A DNA stretch of 64,000 nucleotides, taken from contig RYZV01000001.1 of NCBI GenBank assembly GCA_004011965.1, forward strand, positions 321,726 to 385,725, read 5' to 3'. The notes under the pieces are model-generated. The model saw only the letters and a program-made list of their open reading frames with translations, made no database searches and was not told the origin of the DNA. The position numbers and the translations under genes are program-made. Position 1 is the stretch's first letter. Each line of letters starts with the position of its first letter. Shown piece after piece: positions 18,603 through 27,510 of the stretch. This stretch comes from Mycoplasma sp. ATU-Cv-703 (lineage in GTDB: Bacteria; Bacillota_I; Bacilli_A; Mycoplasmatales; Metamycoplasmataceae).

Positions 18603-19946
18603 ATGCAACGACTAGTTTACAAACCTGATCAAATTGATAATAAAACTAATTCAGCTTCGCTGGTTAACTATTTAGAAGGTGTGATTGGCGACGAAATAAT
18701 TCTTAACTCTTTCATTCGAGACTTAAAAATAGTCACCACTACTCCAACCTACGTTTTAATTGAGGTAAATTCACGCCAAGCGATCGAATTGATTAATTCT
18801 GAGTACAAAGAAGTTTTTCAACACGCGATTGAAATTGTTTTCAATAAAGTTTTGGACTACAAATTAAGGTGGAAGGGTCAACAAATTTCTCCAGTTGAAA
18901 ATGTTTCGCCGGCGGTTTCTAAAAATATCAATCCGCGGTTTAATTTTGCAAACTACGTTGTTTCAAAATTTAACCATGAAGTGGTGAAAATAGCTCAGAA
19001 AATAATTACTAACGTAGGTCGTTTTTCGCCCTTTTATGTCAGTTCAAAATCAGGTTTAGGTAAAACCCATTTACTCCACGCAATTGCTAACCAAGCAATT
19101 TTGAATGGAAACTCGGTAATTTACATCGAACCAAACAAATTTACCCGGGATGTGACACAAATCGTCCGTAAAAATCAAGATATCGTTAGTTTCACCGAGA
19201 ATTTTTTAAAGTACGATTTTTTACTTTTTGATGATATTCAAAATTTGGGAGATCGCAACGTAACCTTAGGAATTCTTTTTAACATCATCAACCGACACAT
19301 TGAGGAACAAAAACAAATCGTAATTTGTTCGGATAAATTACCTAATGAATTAAGTGGTTTTGAAGAGAGATTTATCACCCGTTTTTCCTCGGGAATTTCT
19401 TCAATTATCCAAGAACCGGAAATTGACGATTTAATTAAAGTTTTGGAATTTAAAATTAAGCAGGAAAACCTTAATCCTGAGCAATGGGAAAAAGATGCTA
19501 TTCGGTTTATTGCTCAAAATAACGCTTACTCTATCCGCTCTCTAGAGGGCGCAGTTAAAAGAGTTTTGTTTTTTGCCGAAAGCAATTCTAAAATCAAGTA
19601 CACCTACACAGTAATTAGTAATATCTTCAAAGATCTAGGTGGTGATTTAATCGAAATGACACCACTCAGAGTACTTAACGTCATTTGTGATTACTACAAA
19701 ATTAACCGAAAAGATCTGGTTGGTAAATCACGCAAAAAAAACTTTGTCGCAGCTCGTCACATGGCAATTTGATTAATTCGAAAAATTAACAAACTCTCTT
19801 TTAACGAGATTGGCAAAATTTTCGGAGGAAGAGATCATTCAACAATTATTTTTTCAGTTAAAAACATCGATCACCTCATGTCTATTAACAAAACCATCAA
19901 AATAGCAGCTCGCAACATTGAAAATAGAATTAAAAATAACGTTTAG
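18603..19946 (+). CDS. dnaA: Chromosomal replication initiator DnaA
   Basis: Binds DnaA boxes and opens the origin. It has 447 residues. The AAA+ core has Walker A SGLGKTHLLHA (about residue 155), Walker B LLFDDIQN and the sensor SDKLPNELSGFEERF. The C-terminal DNA-binding helix-turn-helix ends in the signature GGRDHSTII. Two TGA codons are Trp or lie in frame, the last in HMAIWLIRKI. It starts at 18603 (MQRLVYKPDQ) and has no clear Shine-Dalgarno. Confidence 0.97.
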
Positions 19947-20122
19947 TTTTCAACAATTTTTCCCCAATTTTTTCCACACTAAAAACGCCCATTTTAAGGG
20001 TTTTAACTCTTTTATCCCCTAAACTAACAGTACTAATACTAATAATTAACTAATTAACATTAACTTAACTAACTAATTTTTCGGTTTGAGTTAATTTAAC
20101 TAGTAAAATTAAGTTAATTTTT
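19947..20122. other. Probable oriC part 2: dnaA-dnaN spacer
   Basis: A 176-base spacer with a TTTTCCACA box at 19970-19978 and a degenerate TTATCCCCT. The run 20029-20078 then repeats TACTAA/TAATTAAC units and is almost only A and T. Such near-periodic TAN triplets next to DnaA boxes resemble the DnaA-trio unwinding element known from Bacillus; that reading is inference. A weak TAAAAT precedes dnaN. Confidence 0.55.
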
Positions 20123-21223
20123 ATGGTAATTAAATTAGATAAACGCAAATTTGAAAAGCACTTGAATAACGTTTTGAAGGCGTTAGACAGCAATGCTCAT
20201 TTAATTGCGCTCAAAGGCATTTTAATTAAGGCTCTAGACAATCAGCTTGAACTTTTAGTTTCAAACGGTAACTTATCGATTAAAGAAACAATTCCAACTG
20301 ATCAATCGTTTGAAGTAATTCAAACCGGCAAAATTTTAGTCCCAGGTAAGTTGTTTGTTCAACTAATTAAAAAACACAGTTCTCCACTTGAAATGAGTGT
20401 TGAAAAAGATCAACTTGTTTTAAAATCGCAAAACTTTTTTTCAAAAAATAATTTGTTAGACGTTTCCGAGTACCCGCAAATTAGTTTTGACGTTAGTGGT
20501 CAGGAAATTGATGTGGATGCTCAAGCGCTCCGTGAAACGATTAAAAACGTTGCCTTCGTAGCTTCTAACCGCGACTCTAACATAATTTTGAACGGCGTAA
20601 ATTTATCTGCCAAAGATGATCAATTAATAGTTAGTGCTACCGACACCTACCGCATCGCTCGCGAAACTATTCCAGTTCAAACTAAGCAAGATTTTAACAT
20701 TACAATTCTTTCGCGTCACGTCAGAGATTTTGTGCCAGAGCACGCCCAAGGTTTAATCAGACTTTGTTTAAAAGAAAATAAAGTTTTAACTTCTTACCAA
20801 AGTACCCAAGTTTTACTCAAATTAATTGACGGTATTTATCCTAACGTTGGCAAAGTTATTCCGAATCAATTTACTTACCGTCTAGAGATTGAGACTAGCG
20901 AACTAATTAATTTAGTTGAAAAAGCGCTAGTTGTTTACAAAGAGAGTTCTAGTTTAAATTCACTTTCGTTAGTTTTAAAACCACAAGAGTTAGAAATTTT
21001 AGGCCGCGAAAATGAAATTGGTCACACCGAAGTTAAAAGTAAAAACATTACTTGAAACGGGCCTGATTTTAAAATTACTTTCAACGGAAATTATCTTAAA
21101 GAAGCTGCAAGTCGTTTTAAAGGCAAGGTGGCGCTCCACTTTCTTGAAATTGAAAAACCTTTTGTTTTAAAAGGAGAATCTAACCCCAACTTAGTTCAAT
21201 TGATTCTTCCTCAACGTCAGTAA
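20123..21223 (+). CDS. dnaN: DNA polymerase III beta subunit (sliding clamp)
   Basis: Ring-forming processivity factor. It has 366 residues, with the three-fold clamp repeat and typical blocks TIKNVAFVASNRDSNIILNGV, ATDTYRIARE and LIDGIYPNVGKVIP. One TGA-Trp is at 21053-21055. The end LVQLILPQRQ matches the family's end near the cleft (usually LVLPVR). It follows dnaA directly, and asnS starts 18 bases later. Confidence 0.96.
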
Positions 21224-21241
21224 GTTGGAAAGAGCCGCGTT

Positions 21242-22570
21242 TTGACAATTAAAAAACTTTTAGACCAAAAAAAACCACCCTCTAAATTAGTTTTACGAGG
21301 ATGGGTAGTTTCCAACCGGGGAAACAATAAAATCCGATTCTTAATCGTTAACGATGGATCAACAGTTAAAAATCTTCAGGTGGTTGCCAAAAAACAAGTT
21401 TCTGAATTAGAAGATATTAAAGCCGGTCAAGCAATTGAGATAAGCGGAAAAATTAATTTAACTCCCGACAAACCTCAACCAATCGAATTAGAACTTGAAA
21501 AATTTCAAATTTTAACCGCGGTTGATGATGATTTTCCAATCCAAAAACAACACATTAACCGCGAAACTTTGCGAAAATTACCCCACTTACGTCATCGGAC
21601 CAACTTGTTTCGCGTAGTTATGTTAATTCGTTCTAAACTAGCCCAGGAAATTCACCACTTTTTTGAAAAAAACGACTTTCTCTACTTACAAAGTCCAATT
21701 ATCACCAGCAACGACGGAGAAGGAGCTGGGGAAACTTTCCTGGTGGAAAGTCCGGCTCACAAAAAATTTTTTAATCGCAAAGCTAACTTGTCAGTTACGG
21801 GTCAACTTCACGCCGAAGCTTACGCGGCTGGATTTCAAAAAGTTTATACCTTCGCTCCAACTTTTCGAGCCGAACTATCACACACAACCCGACACATCGC
21901 TGAATTTTGGATGGTTGAACCCGAAGCAGCCTTTTACGATTTGGAACAAATCATTAATTTAGGAACCCAAATGTTAAAACAAGTGGTTAGCAACACTAAG
22001 CAAGCACTAAAAGATGAATTTGATTGGCTAGGCCAAAACATTTCCGCTCAGCATGTTCAAAACTTAGACCAATTAATTACCAAAGAAATTCCCACGGTTG
22101 AATATCGCGAAGCGCTGGAAAAACTTAACCACTCAAGCGATAAGTTTGGTTTGAAAAAAATTTCCTTCGGCGAAGATTTGAGCATTGAACACGAAAAAGT
22201 TCTTTGTGAACAAATTTACCATTCACCAGTTACGGTCGTTAATTACCCTAGTCAAATCAAAGCTTTTTACATGCAACTAAACAAAGACCAAAAAACGGTG
22301 GCTAATTTTGATTTGCTTGTTCCAGGGGTTGGAGAACTAATTGGCGGATCGGTTCGGGAAGCAAATTACCAAAAATTACTTAAACGTATCAAAGAACTCA
22401 AAATCGACTCCCAAGAACTAGATTGATACCTTGATTTAAGACGTTTTGGCGGCGGCAGATCAGCTGGATTTGGGCTGGGATTCGAACGTTTAGTTATGTA
22501 TGTTTGCGGTCTTGATAACATTCGTGATACGATTCCTTTTCCGCGAACTCCCGGAAATTTAAGAATGTAA
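21242..22570 (+). CDS. asnS: Asparaginyl-tRNA synthetase
   Basis: Class II synthetase charging tRNA-Asn. It has 442 residues. An N-terminal OB fold ([23 protein letters not shown]) is followed by the catalytic core. Motif 2 contains [24 protein letters not shown], where EFWMVEPE is typical of AsnRS rather than AspRS. Motif 3 is [17 protein letters not shown]. The start is TTG at 21242 with GGAAAGAG upstream. One TGA-Trp is at 22424-22426. Confidence 0.94.
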
Positions 22571-22615
22571 AAGAGCCAAGTTTTTTATCTTATAATGTTG
22601 TGGCACTTGATTATT

Positions 22616-22692
22616 GGAGAAGTAGCTCAACTTGGTAGAGCACTTGGTTTGGGACCAAAAGGTTGCAGGTTCAAATCCTGTCTTCTTCACCA
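22616..22692 (+). tRNA. tRNA-Pro (anticodon TGG)
   Basis: A 77-base cloverleaf: acceptor GGAGAAG/CTTCTTC, anticodon loop with TGG, T arm GGTTCAAATCC and encoded ACCA. First of five tRNAs in a row; a TATAAT at 22591-22596 is the likely promoter. Confidence 0.95.
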
Positions 22693-22695
22693 TAT

Positions 22696-22772
22696 GGGGG
22701 GTTAGCTCAATTGGCTAGAGCACCTGATTTGCACTCAGGAGGTTGTGGGTTCAAGTCCCATACCCTCCACCA
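22696..22772 (+). tRNA. tRNA-Ala (anticodon TGC)
   Basis: Acceptor GGGGGGT/ACCCTCC with one G-T pair, anticodon loop TTTGCAC, CCA encoded. It lies 3 bases after tRNA-Pro. Confidence 0.95.
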
Positions 22773-22773
22773 T

Positions 22774-22850
22774 GGCTCTGTAGCTCAATTGGTTAGAGCG
22801 CACGGTTCATACCCGTGAGGTTGTGAGTTCGATTCTCACCTGAGCCACCA
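22774..22850 (+). tRNA. tRNA-Met, elongator type (anticodon CAT)
   Basis: Anticodon stem-loop CACGGTTCATACCCGTG matches the elongator Met tRNA of Firmicutes. Acceptor GGCTCTG/CTGAGCC has one mismatch. The initiator features (three G-C pairs in the anticodon stem, 1-72 mismatch) are absent. Confidence 0.88.
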
Positions 22851-22867
22851 AATGGTCACCATTTTTC

Positions 22868-22944
22868 GGACCTATAGCTCAATTGGTTAGAGCAACCGAC
22901 TCATAATCGGTTGGTCACAGGTTCGAATCCTGTTGGGTCCACCA
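22868..22944 (+). tRNA. tRNA-Ile2 (anticodon CAT, lysidine type) by likeness
   Basis: Acceptor GGACCTA/TGGGTCC and anticodon arm CCGACTCATAATCGG resemble the tRNA-Ile of Bacillus whose C34 becomes lysidine and then reads ATA. A second tRNA-Met is the alternative. The presence of tilS elsewhere would support the Ile call. Confidence 0.8.
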
Positions 22945-23032
22945 GGGCAGATGGCCGAGCGGTTGAAGGCGCCTGTCTTGAAAACAGATGTACAGAAATG
23001 TACCCAGGGTTCGAATCCCTGTCTGCCCGCCA
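22945..23032 (+). tRNA. tRNA-Ser (anticodon TGA)
   Basis: An 88-base class II tRNA with a long variable arm (TGTACAGAAATGTAC), anticodon loop CTTGAAA and GCCA end. It abuts the preceding tRNA without a gap. Confidence 0.95.
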
Positions 23033-23046
23033 TACCACGACCAACG

Positions 23047-23085
23047 TGCCCGAAATAGCCTGTCTACCGCCGGGCATTTTTGCTT
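23047..23085 (+). terminator. Possible terminator after the tRNA cluster
   Basis: TGCCCG (23047-23052) pairs with CGGGCA (23071-23076) across an 18-base loop and is followed directly by TTTT and a T-rich run. It ends just before the cyclo-ligase start, so part of the transcription may read through. Confidence 0.45.
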
Positions 23086-23090
23086 TTAAA

Positions 23091-23654
23091 ATGAAAAAAG
23101 AAGCCATTCGTCAGCAAGTTTTTCAAAAAATTAAGCGACTTAATTCCGACGTTAAAATCGCTAACGAAAGAAAAATTTTTCAGCAAGTTATTGACCATCC
23201 TTGGGTTAAAAACGCCCGTGTGATCGGTCTTTATTTTCCGGTTGAATTTGAGGTTAACACTAAAGCGCTTATTTACAAACTTATGCAAACAGGCAAAGAA
23301 GTTTGTTTGCCGCGAGTTGATCGTAATTTGGGGATGTCAATGCGACTAATTAATTCGATTCACTTTCCGTTTGAAAAGTACCGTCAAACTCGCCAACCAA
23401 AGTCGGATTCGACGATTGTTTTGGCTAAAGATATTGACGTCATTATTTTGCCCGGACTGGCTTTTGACCGTTTTTTAACTCGGCTTGGTTTTGGGGGCGG
23501 ACACTACGACCGCTACCTTAGTCAAAACCAGGACCTAAAAAAAATCATGCTTGCTTTTGAGGCGCAGCGATTTGACGCGCTTCCCTGCGAAAATCACGAT
23601 GTTAAAGTTGACGTGGTAATTACCGAAAAACAAAGCTATTTGTCTCCGGTATAA
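23091..23654 (+). CDS. 5-formyltetrahydrofolate cyclo-ligase
   Basis: Converts 5-formyl-THF to methenyl-THF with ATP, bringing this folate form back into the one-carbon pool used by thyA. It has 187 residues. ILPGLAFDRFLTRLGFGGGHYDRYL is the family signature, with the G-rich phosphate site. The start at 23091 removes an apparent upstream extension that is really the tRNA genes read as protein. No Shine-Dalgarno is visible. Confidence 0.92.
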   Translation: MKKEAIRQQVFQKIKRLNSDVKIANERKIFQQVIDHPWVKNARVIGLYFPVEFEVNTKALIYKLMQTGKEVCLPRVDRNLGMSMRLINSIHFPFEKYRQTRQPKSDSTIVLAKDIDVIILPGLAFDRFLTRLGFGGGHYDRYLSQNQDLKKIMLAFEAQRFDALPCENHDVKVDVVITEKQSYLSPV

Positions 23655-23655
23655 T
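23650..23655 (+). promoter_or_regulatory. -10 box of the HAD gene at 23663 (leaderless)
   Basis: TATAAT overlaps the stop codon of the cyclo-ligase gene and lies 7 bases before the next ATG. Confidence 0.55.
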
Positions 23656-23662
23656 CTCAACC

Positions 23663-24469
23663 ATGAAAGGCGTTTTTTTCTCTGACATTGACAACACAAT
23701 TTACGATTTTCGTCAGGAAATTCACCCCCAAACTGTTTGTGATGTGAATTGAGCTGCCAAGCAAGGTGTTATGTTGGTGTTAGCAACTGGCAACGGTTTA
23801 ACTAACAACGTGAAGATTTTGGTCAAAAAGTTTAAAACACCCTACTCAATTTTGCTCAACGGATCTTTAATTTACGATTGGAAAAACAAGCGGACCATTT
23901 ACAAAAAAACAATTCCTGATGAGATCGCTAGTTCGGTAATAAATTTGGCGGTCGCTCACCAAGTGAGCGTGCAGTGATGGGAAGAAAATTCGTTTTATTT
24001 TTCACAAGGATCCGACCCGCTCCGAGTTGCTAAAACACGTCGGTTTCTTCAAAATTCACCGATTAACTTCGCCAACCAGCCAAATGGCGCAGTTTTAAAA
24101 ATTGAGTTAATTGCCGATCCAGCTAAGATAGACCAGGTTTACAAGTTGATTGCGGAGTGACCGGTTAAGTTAGTTAGAATGTTGCCGCGACGAGTGGAAA
24201 TTGTTGCTCAAAACGTGACAAAAGCGAGCGCGATTAAGTGGTTTTGTCAAAATTTTAATGTTTCACTCGGTAAAATAGGTGTGATTGGCGATTCACCGAA
24301 CGACTTAGAAATGCTGAGCCTAAGCCAAAAATCCTACGCCGTGGCTAATGCTCAGCCTGAAATCCAAAAAATCGCCAGTCTGATCGTAGCCGACTCTTTG
24401 AGTAACGGGGTCGGTCAAGCCTTAAGACATTTTGTTGAAAAAACTGTTTCTGCACCCGAGCCGTCTTAG
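23663..24469 (+). CDS. HAD-family (Cof-type) phosphatase
   Basis: Likely phosphatase of sugar phosphates or cofactors; the substrate is unknown. It has 268 residues. Motif I SDIDNTIYDF has the two Asp, but the usual DGT becomes DNT. Motif IV is GVIGDSPNDLEMLSL, and the C2-type cap lies between. Three or more TGA-Trp codons (VNWAAK, VQWWEE, IAEWPV). Its last 10 bases overlap tRNA-Thr, the stop TAG being made from the tRNA's own sequence. Confidence 0.88.
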
Positions 24470-24535
24470 CTCAATCGGTAGAGCACTTCCATGGTAAGGA
24501 AGGGGTAGCTGGTTCGATTCCAGTAGTCGGCACCA
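24460..24535 (+). tRNA. tRNA-Thr (anticodon GGT)
   Basis: Acceptor GCCGTCT/AGTCGGC with one mismatch, anticodon arm CTTCC-ATGGTAA-GGAAG, encoded ACCA. It begins inside the 3' end of the HAD gene on the same strand. Confidence 0.93.
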
Positions 24536-24551
24536 TATCTTTAAAAAGATC

Positions 24552-24580
24552 AAACCACCTCCAAGGGGTGGTTAGTTTAT
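24552..24580 (+). terminator. Terminator after tRNA-Thr
   Basis: AACCACC (24553-24559) pairs with GGTGGTT (24567-24573), followed by AGTTTAT. It sits between two separately promoted tRNA genes. Confidence 0.6.
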
Positions 24581-24608
24581 AAACGATGTTATGATTTTGA
24601 TATTAGTC

Positions 24609-24697
24609 GGATAGTTACTCAAGTGGTTAAGAGGCAGCATTGGAAATGCTGTAGGAGTTTAAAACTCGCGAGGGTTCGAATCCCTCACTATCCGCCA
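24609..24697 (+). tRNA. tRNA-Ser (anticodon GGA)
   Basis: An 89-base class II tRNA: acceptor GGATAGT/ACTATCC, anticodon GGA, long variable arm, GCCA end. TATGAT at 24590-24595 is a likely -10. Confidence 0.95.
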
Positions 24698-24726
24698 TTT
24701 CGCACTGAGCGACTAACCGAGGTTTC

Positions 24727-26217
24727 ATGCAAATAACTACTAAATCTCACAGTTCCATTAATGAGTTAGAGCAAGTTCGTCTAGACAAATGCGCTAAACT
24801 TAGGCAACTGGGAATTAACCCTTACCACAAAAGCTTACCCGTTAAAGACAACCACAAAAGTTTGCTTAAAAAATACCAACACTTAAGTCAAGAGGAGTTA
24901 AAAAGTCGTGCCATTTTAACGAGCGTGGCCGGACGTATTACCTCTATGCGTGGGCCTTTTTTTAACTTAAACGAAAAAAATCAGGCTGTCCAAATTTACT
25001 TAGCTAAAGATTTAGAGGGCGTTCAAAACGTGGCTAAACTGCTGGATTTGGGCGACATTATTTGGGTTAAGGGAACAGTTATGAAAACCGGGATTGGACA
25101 AATCGCCATTCGCGTGTTGGAAATAAAAGTTTTGACTAAAACGCTAAGACCGATGCCCGAAAAATGAAAAGGCTTAACTAACGTAGAAGAGCGTTACCGA
25201 CACCGCTACTTAGACTTGATGAGTAACCAAGAAGTCAAAAACATTTTTTGAACCCGCAGCCGTCTGATTTCTTGGCTCAGAAACTACCTTGACAAACAAG
25301 ACTATCTAGAAGTTGAAACACCAATTTTACAATCGGTTTTAGGTGGAGCTGCTGCGCGACCTTTTTCCACCTACCACAACACTCTTCACCAATCTTTTTA
25401 CTTGCGGATCGCCACAGAGTTGCCACTTAAAAAACTTTTGGTCGGCGGTTTTGAAAGAGTTTACGAAATTGGGCGACTTTTCCGCAACGAAGGAATTGAC
25501 ACTAGCCATAACCCTGAATTTACTTCGGTTGAGTTTTACCAGGCTTACTCCGACTTAGAGGGGATGATGAGTCAAACCGAAAAGTTGTTCAAGTTTTTGG
25601 CGTCCCAACTTAAACGCGATAAATTCCGTTTCCGTGAGCACTTAATTGATTTGAACAAGCCGTTTAAGCGTTTAAAAATGGTTGACGCGGTTAGCAAGGC
25701 AACGGGCGTTAATTTTGACGGGATCAGTTTTGAAAAAGCACGTCAGGTCGCCCAAAACCACAAACTTAAAATTTTGCCTTACTTTAAAACGGGCCACATT
25801 ATTAATGAGTTATTTGAACTTTTAGTTGAACCGACTTTGATTCAGCCGACCTTCGTGACTAATTACCCGGTTGAGATTTCGCCGCTCGCTGCTGATTGTA
25901 AGCAAGAGCCGGGTTTTGTGGAAAGAGCCGAACTTTTCATCGCCAGCAAAGAATTCGCTAACATGTTCACGGAATTAAACGATCCTACCGAGCAGTTAGC
26001 TCGGTTTGAAAAGCAGTTGGAAGAGCGTCAGGCGGGCAACGAAGAAGCTAATGAAATCGATTTTGATTTTATTAACGCACTTAAACACGGCATGCCTCCG
26101 GCGGGAGGTTGCGGAATTGGCATCGATCGCTTGGTAATGCTTTTCACCGAACAAGATTCGATTCGGCAAGTTTTACTATTTCCTCACCTGAGAATTAAGG
26201 GTCAGCAAGATGCGTAA
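24727..26217 (+). CDS. lysS: Lysyl-tRNA synthetase, class II
   Basis: Charges tRNA-Lys. It has 496 residues: an N-terminal OB fold (about 60-150), then the class II core. Motif 2 is [28 protein letters not shown] and motif 3 [16 protein letters not shown]-Trp codons are at KWKGL and FWTRS. The end overlaps the next gene by 8 bases. It starts 29 bases after tRNA-Ser and may be read from that promoter. Confidence 0.96.
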
Positions 26218-27037
26218 ATACTTTGTTTTTGACATTGACGGCACGCTTTTAAACAGTCAGCGTGAAATTAACGTTTCAACCGTTAAAGCGCTTGTCAAAG
26301 CCCGGGAAAAAGGCCACAAAATCGTTTTTTGTTCGGGTCGTCCTTACGCTAACTTAAGAAACCTTTTTTCTCAGCGAAAATTAGTTGATTATTTAGTTTG
26401 CAATAACGGTAGTTACATTTACGACGTTGATCAACAAAAGTTTTACTTCAAAAAAAGTTTACCTGCCCAAGTCGTCCGAGAGGCTTTGGAAATAGCTGGT
26501 CCGCGTTGTCCGCTCGTAACGTTGCACACTAACAAAGCGCCGTACCGCGGGATTGTTTGCGCACAGCCACTTAGACCCCCTTGGTTTGAACGAGTTTTCC
26601 AAGTTGAAAAGGCTGTTTTTCAAAGTAATTACGAACTTAACCAAAACGACCTTTTAACCAAAGCCGAGCAGGAAAAAGTCATGCAAGTCGCTTTTCGGCT
26701 AGACGAGCATAACGCCGAAAAATTAGCCAAAGAGTTAGGAGCCCATTTAAGTCAGCAAGCTAGCATTGCGATCGCTAACCAAACTTACGTTGATCTTAAC
26801 CCTCCGGGCGTCAATAAAAAAACCGGTTTAGATGATTTGTGCGCTTTAGTTGGTTGTCAAGTGGAAAAAATGATCGCTTTTGGTGATTCAGATAACGACT
26901 TAGAAATGCTCCAAGCAGTTAATAATTCTTTTGCTATGTCAAACGGCACTACGCGCGCCAAAGCGATTGCTAAAACAATCATCGGTGACAACGATTCAGA
27001 TGCAATTGCCACCAAAATCCTAGAAATTATTGGATAA
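26210..27037 (+). CDS. Cof-type HAD-IIB phosphatase
   Basis: A 275-residue member of the large mycoplasma Cof family (phosphatases acting on sugar phosphates, FMN or PLP; substrate unknown here). Motif [11 protein letters not shown], motif II FCSGRPY, and motif [13 protein letters not shown] with the following MSNGT. Translationally coupled to lysS by an 8-base overlap. Confidence 0.92.
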   Translation: MRKYFVFDIDGTLLNSQREINVSTVKALVKAREKGHKIVFCSGRPYANLRNLFSQRKLVDYLVCNNGSYIYDVDQQKFYFKKSLPAQVVREALEIAGPRCPLVTLHTNKAPYRGIVCAQPLRPPWFERVFQVEKAVFQSNYELNQNDLLTKAEQEKVMQVAFRLDEHNAEKLAKELGAHLSQQASIAIANQTYVDLNPPGVNKKTGLDDLCALVGCQVEKMIAFGDSDNDLEMLQAVNNSFAMSNGTTRAKAIAKTIIGDNDSDAIATKILEIIG

Positions 27038-27060
27038 TAAGTTCTAAGAAAGGAAGTCAA

Positions 27061-27378
27061 ATGACGCTGTTTGAAAAAATTATTCGTAAAGAAGTTAAGG
27101 CCAAAATAATTTATGAGGATAATCATGTGATGGCTTTTAAGGACATTCGACCAGCTCGTCCCGGACACTTTTTAGTTGTACCCAAAAAATTCTCAACCAA
27201 CTTAATTGACATCGGCTCCAAAGATTACCAGTATTTAATGGATAAAGCTCGTCAACTGGCTCTTGAGACCATTAAAAGTATGCGGGTTTCAGGTTTTAAT
27301 TTGATTGTTAATAACGGACAGCCAGCCGGACAAGAAATTATGTACACTCACGTGCACATAATTCCATCTTTAATTTAA
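27061..27378 (+). CDS. hinT: HIT-family protein HinT
   Basis: Histidine-triad purine nucleoside phosphoramidase. It has 105 residues with the strong RBS AAAGGAAG. The fold is clear from FKDIRPARPGHFLVVPKKF and NLIVNNGQPAGQ. The active-site motif reads MYTHVHIIP: the catalytic middle His and the third are present, but the first His of HxHxH is Tyr. In Mycoplasma hominis HinT binds surface proteins P60 and P80; homologs of both lie convergently next door (27511-31165). Confidence 0.9.
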   Translation: MTLFEKIIRKEVKAKIIYEDNHVMAFKDIRPARPGHFLVVPKKFSTNLIDIGSKDYQYLMDKARQLALETIKSMRVSGFNLIVNNGQPAGQEIMYTHVHIIPSLI

Positions 27379-27426
27379 CTCACCCAACGCAACTAAGACA
27401 TTTTAAAGTTTTGCTATCATTTTTTT

Positions 27427-27504
27427 GCCACCGGAATTTGTGGGCTCAGAACCTGGTCAGGACGGAAACGTAGCAGCCATAATGAGCAGCAAGTGTTCGG
27501 TGGT
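27427..27504 (+). ncRNA. ffs: Signal recognition particle RNA (small bacterial type)
   Basis: About 78 bases with self-complementary ends GCCACCG/CGGTGGT. The conserved SRP54-binding tip reads CTGGTCAGGACGGAAACGTAGCAGCC. TATCAT at 27415-27420 ends exactly 6 bases before the inferred 5' G, and GTTTTA follows the 3' end. It lies in the gap between hinT and the convergent P60 gene. Confidence 0.93.
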
Positions 27505-27510
27505 GTTTTA

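Noticed and set aside
22868-22944. Initiator tRNA-Met
   Set aside because: The acceptor is fully paired and the anticodon stem lacks three G-C pairs; it matches lysidine-type tRNA-Ile better.
22911-23090. Apparent N-terminal extension of the cyclo-ligase
   Set aside because: The segment is tRNA-Ile2, tRNA-Ser and spacer read as protein.
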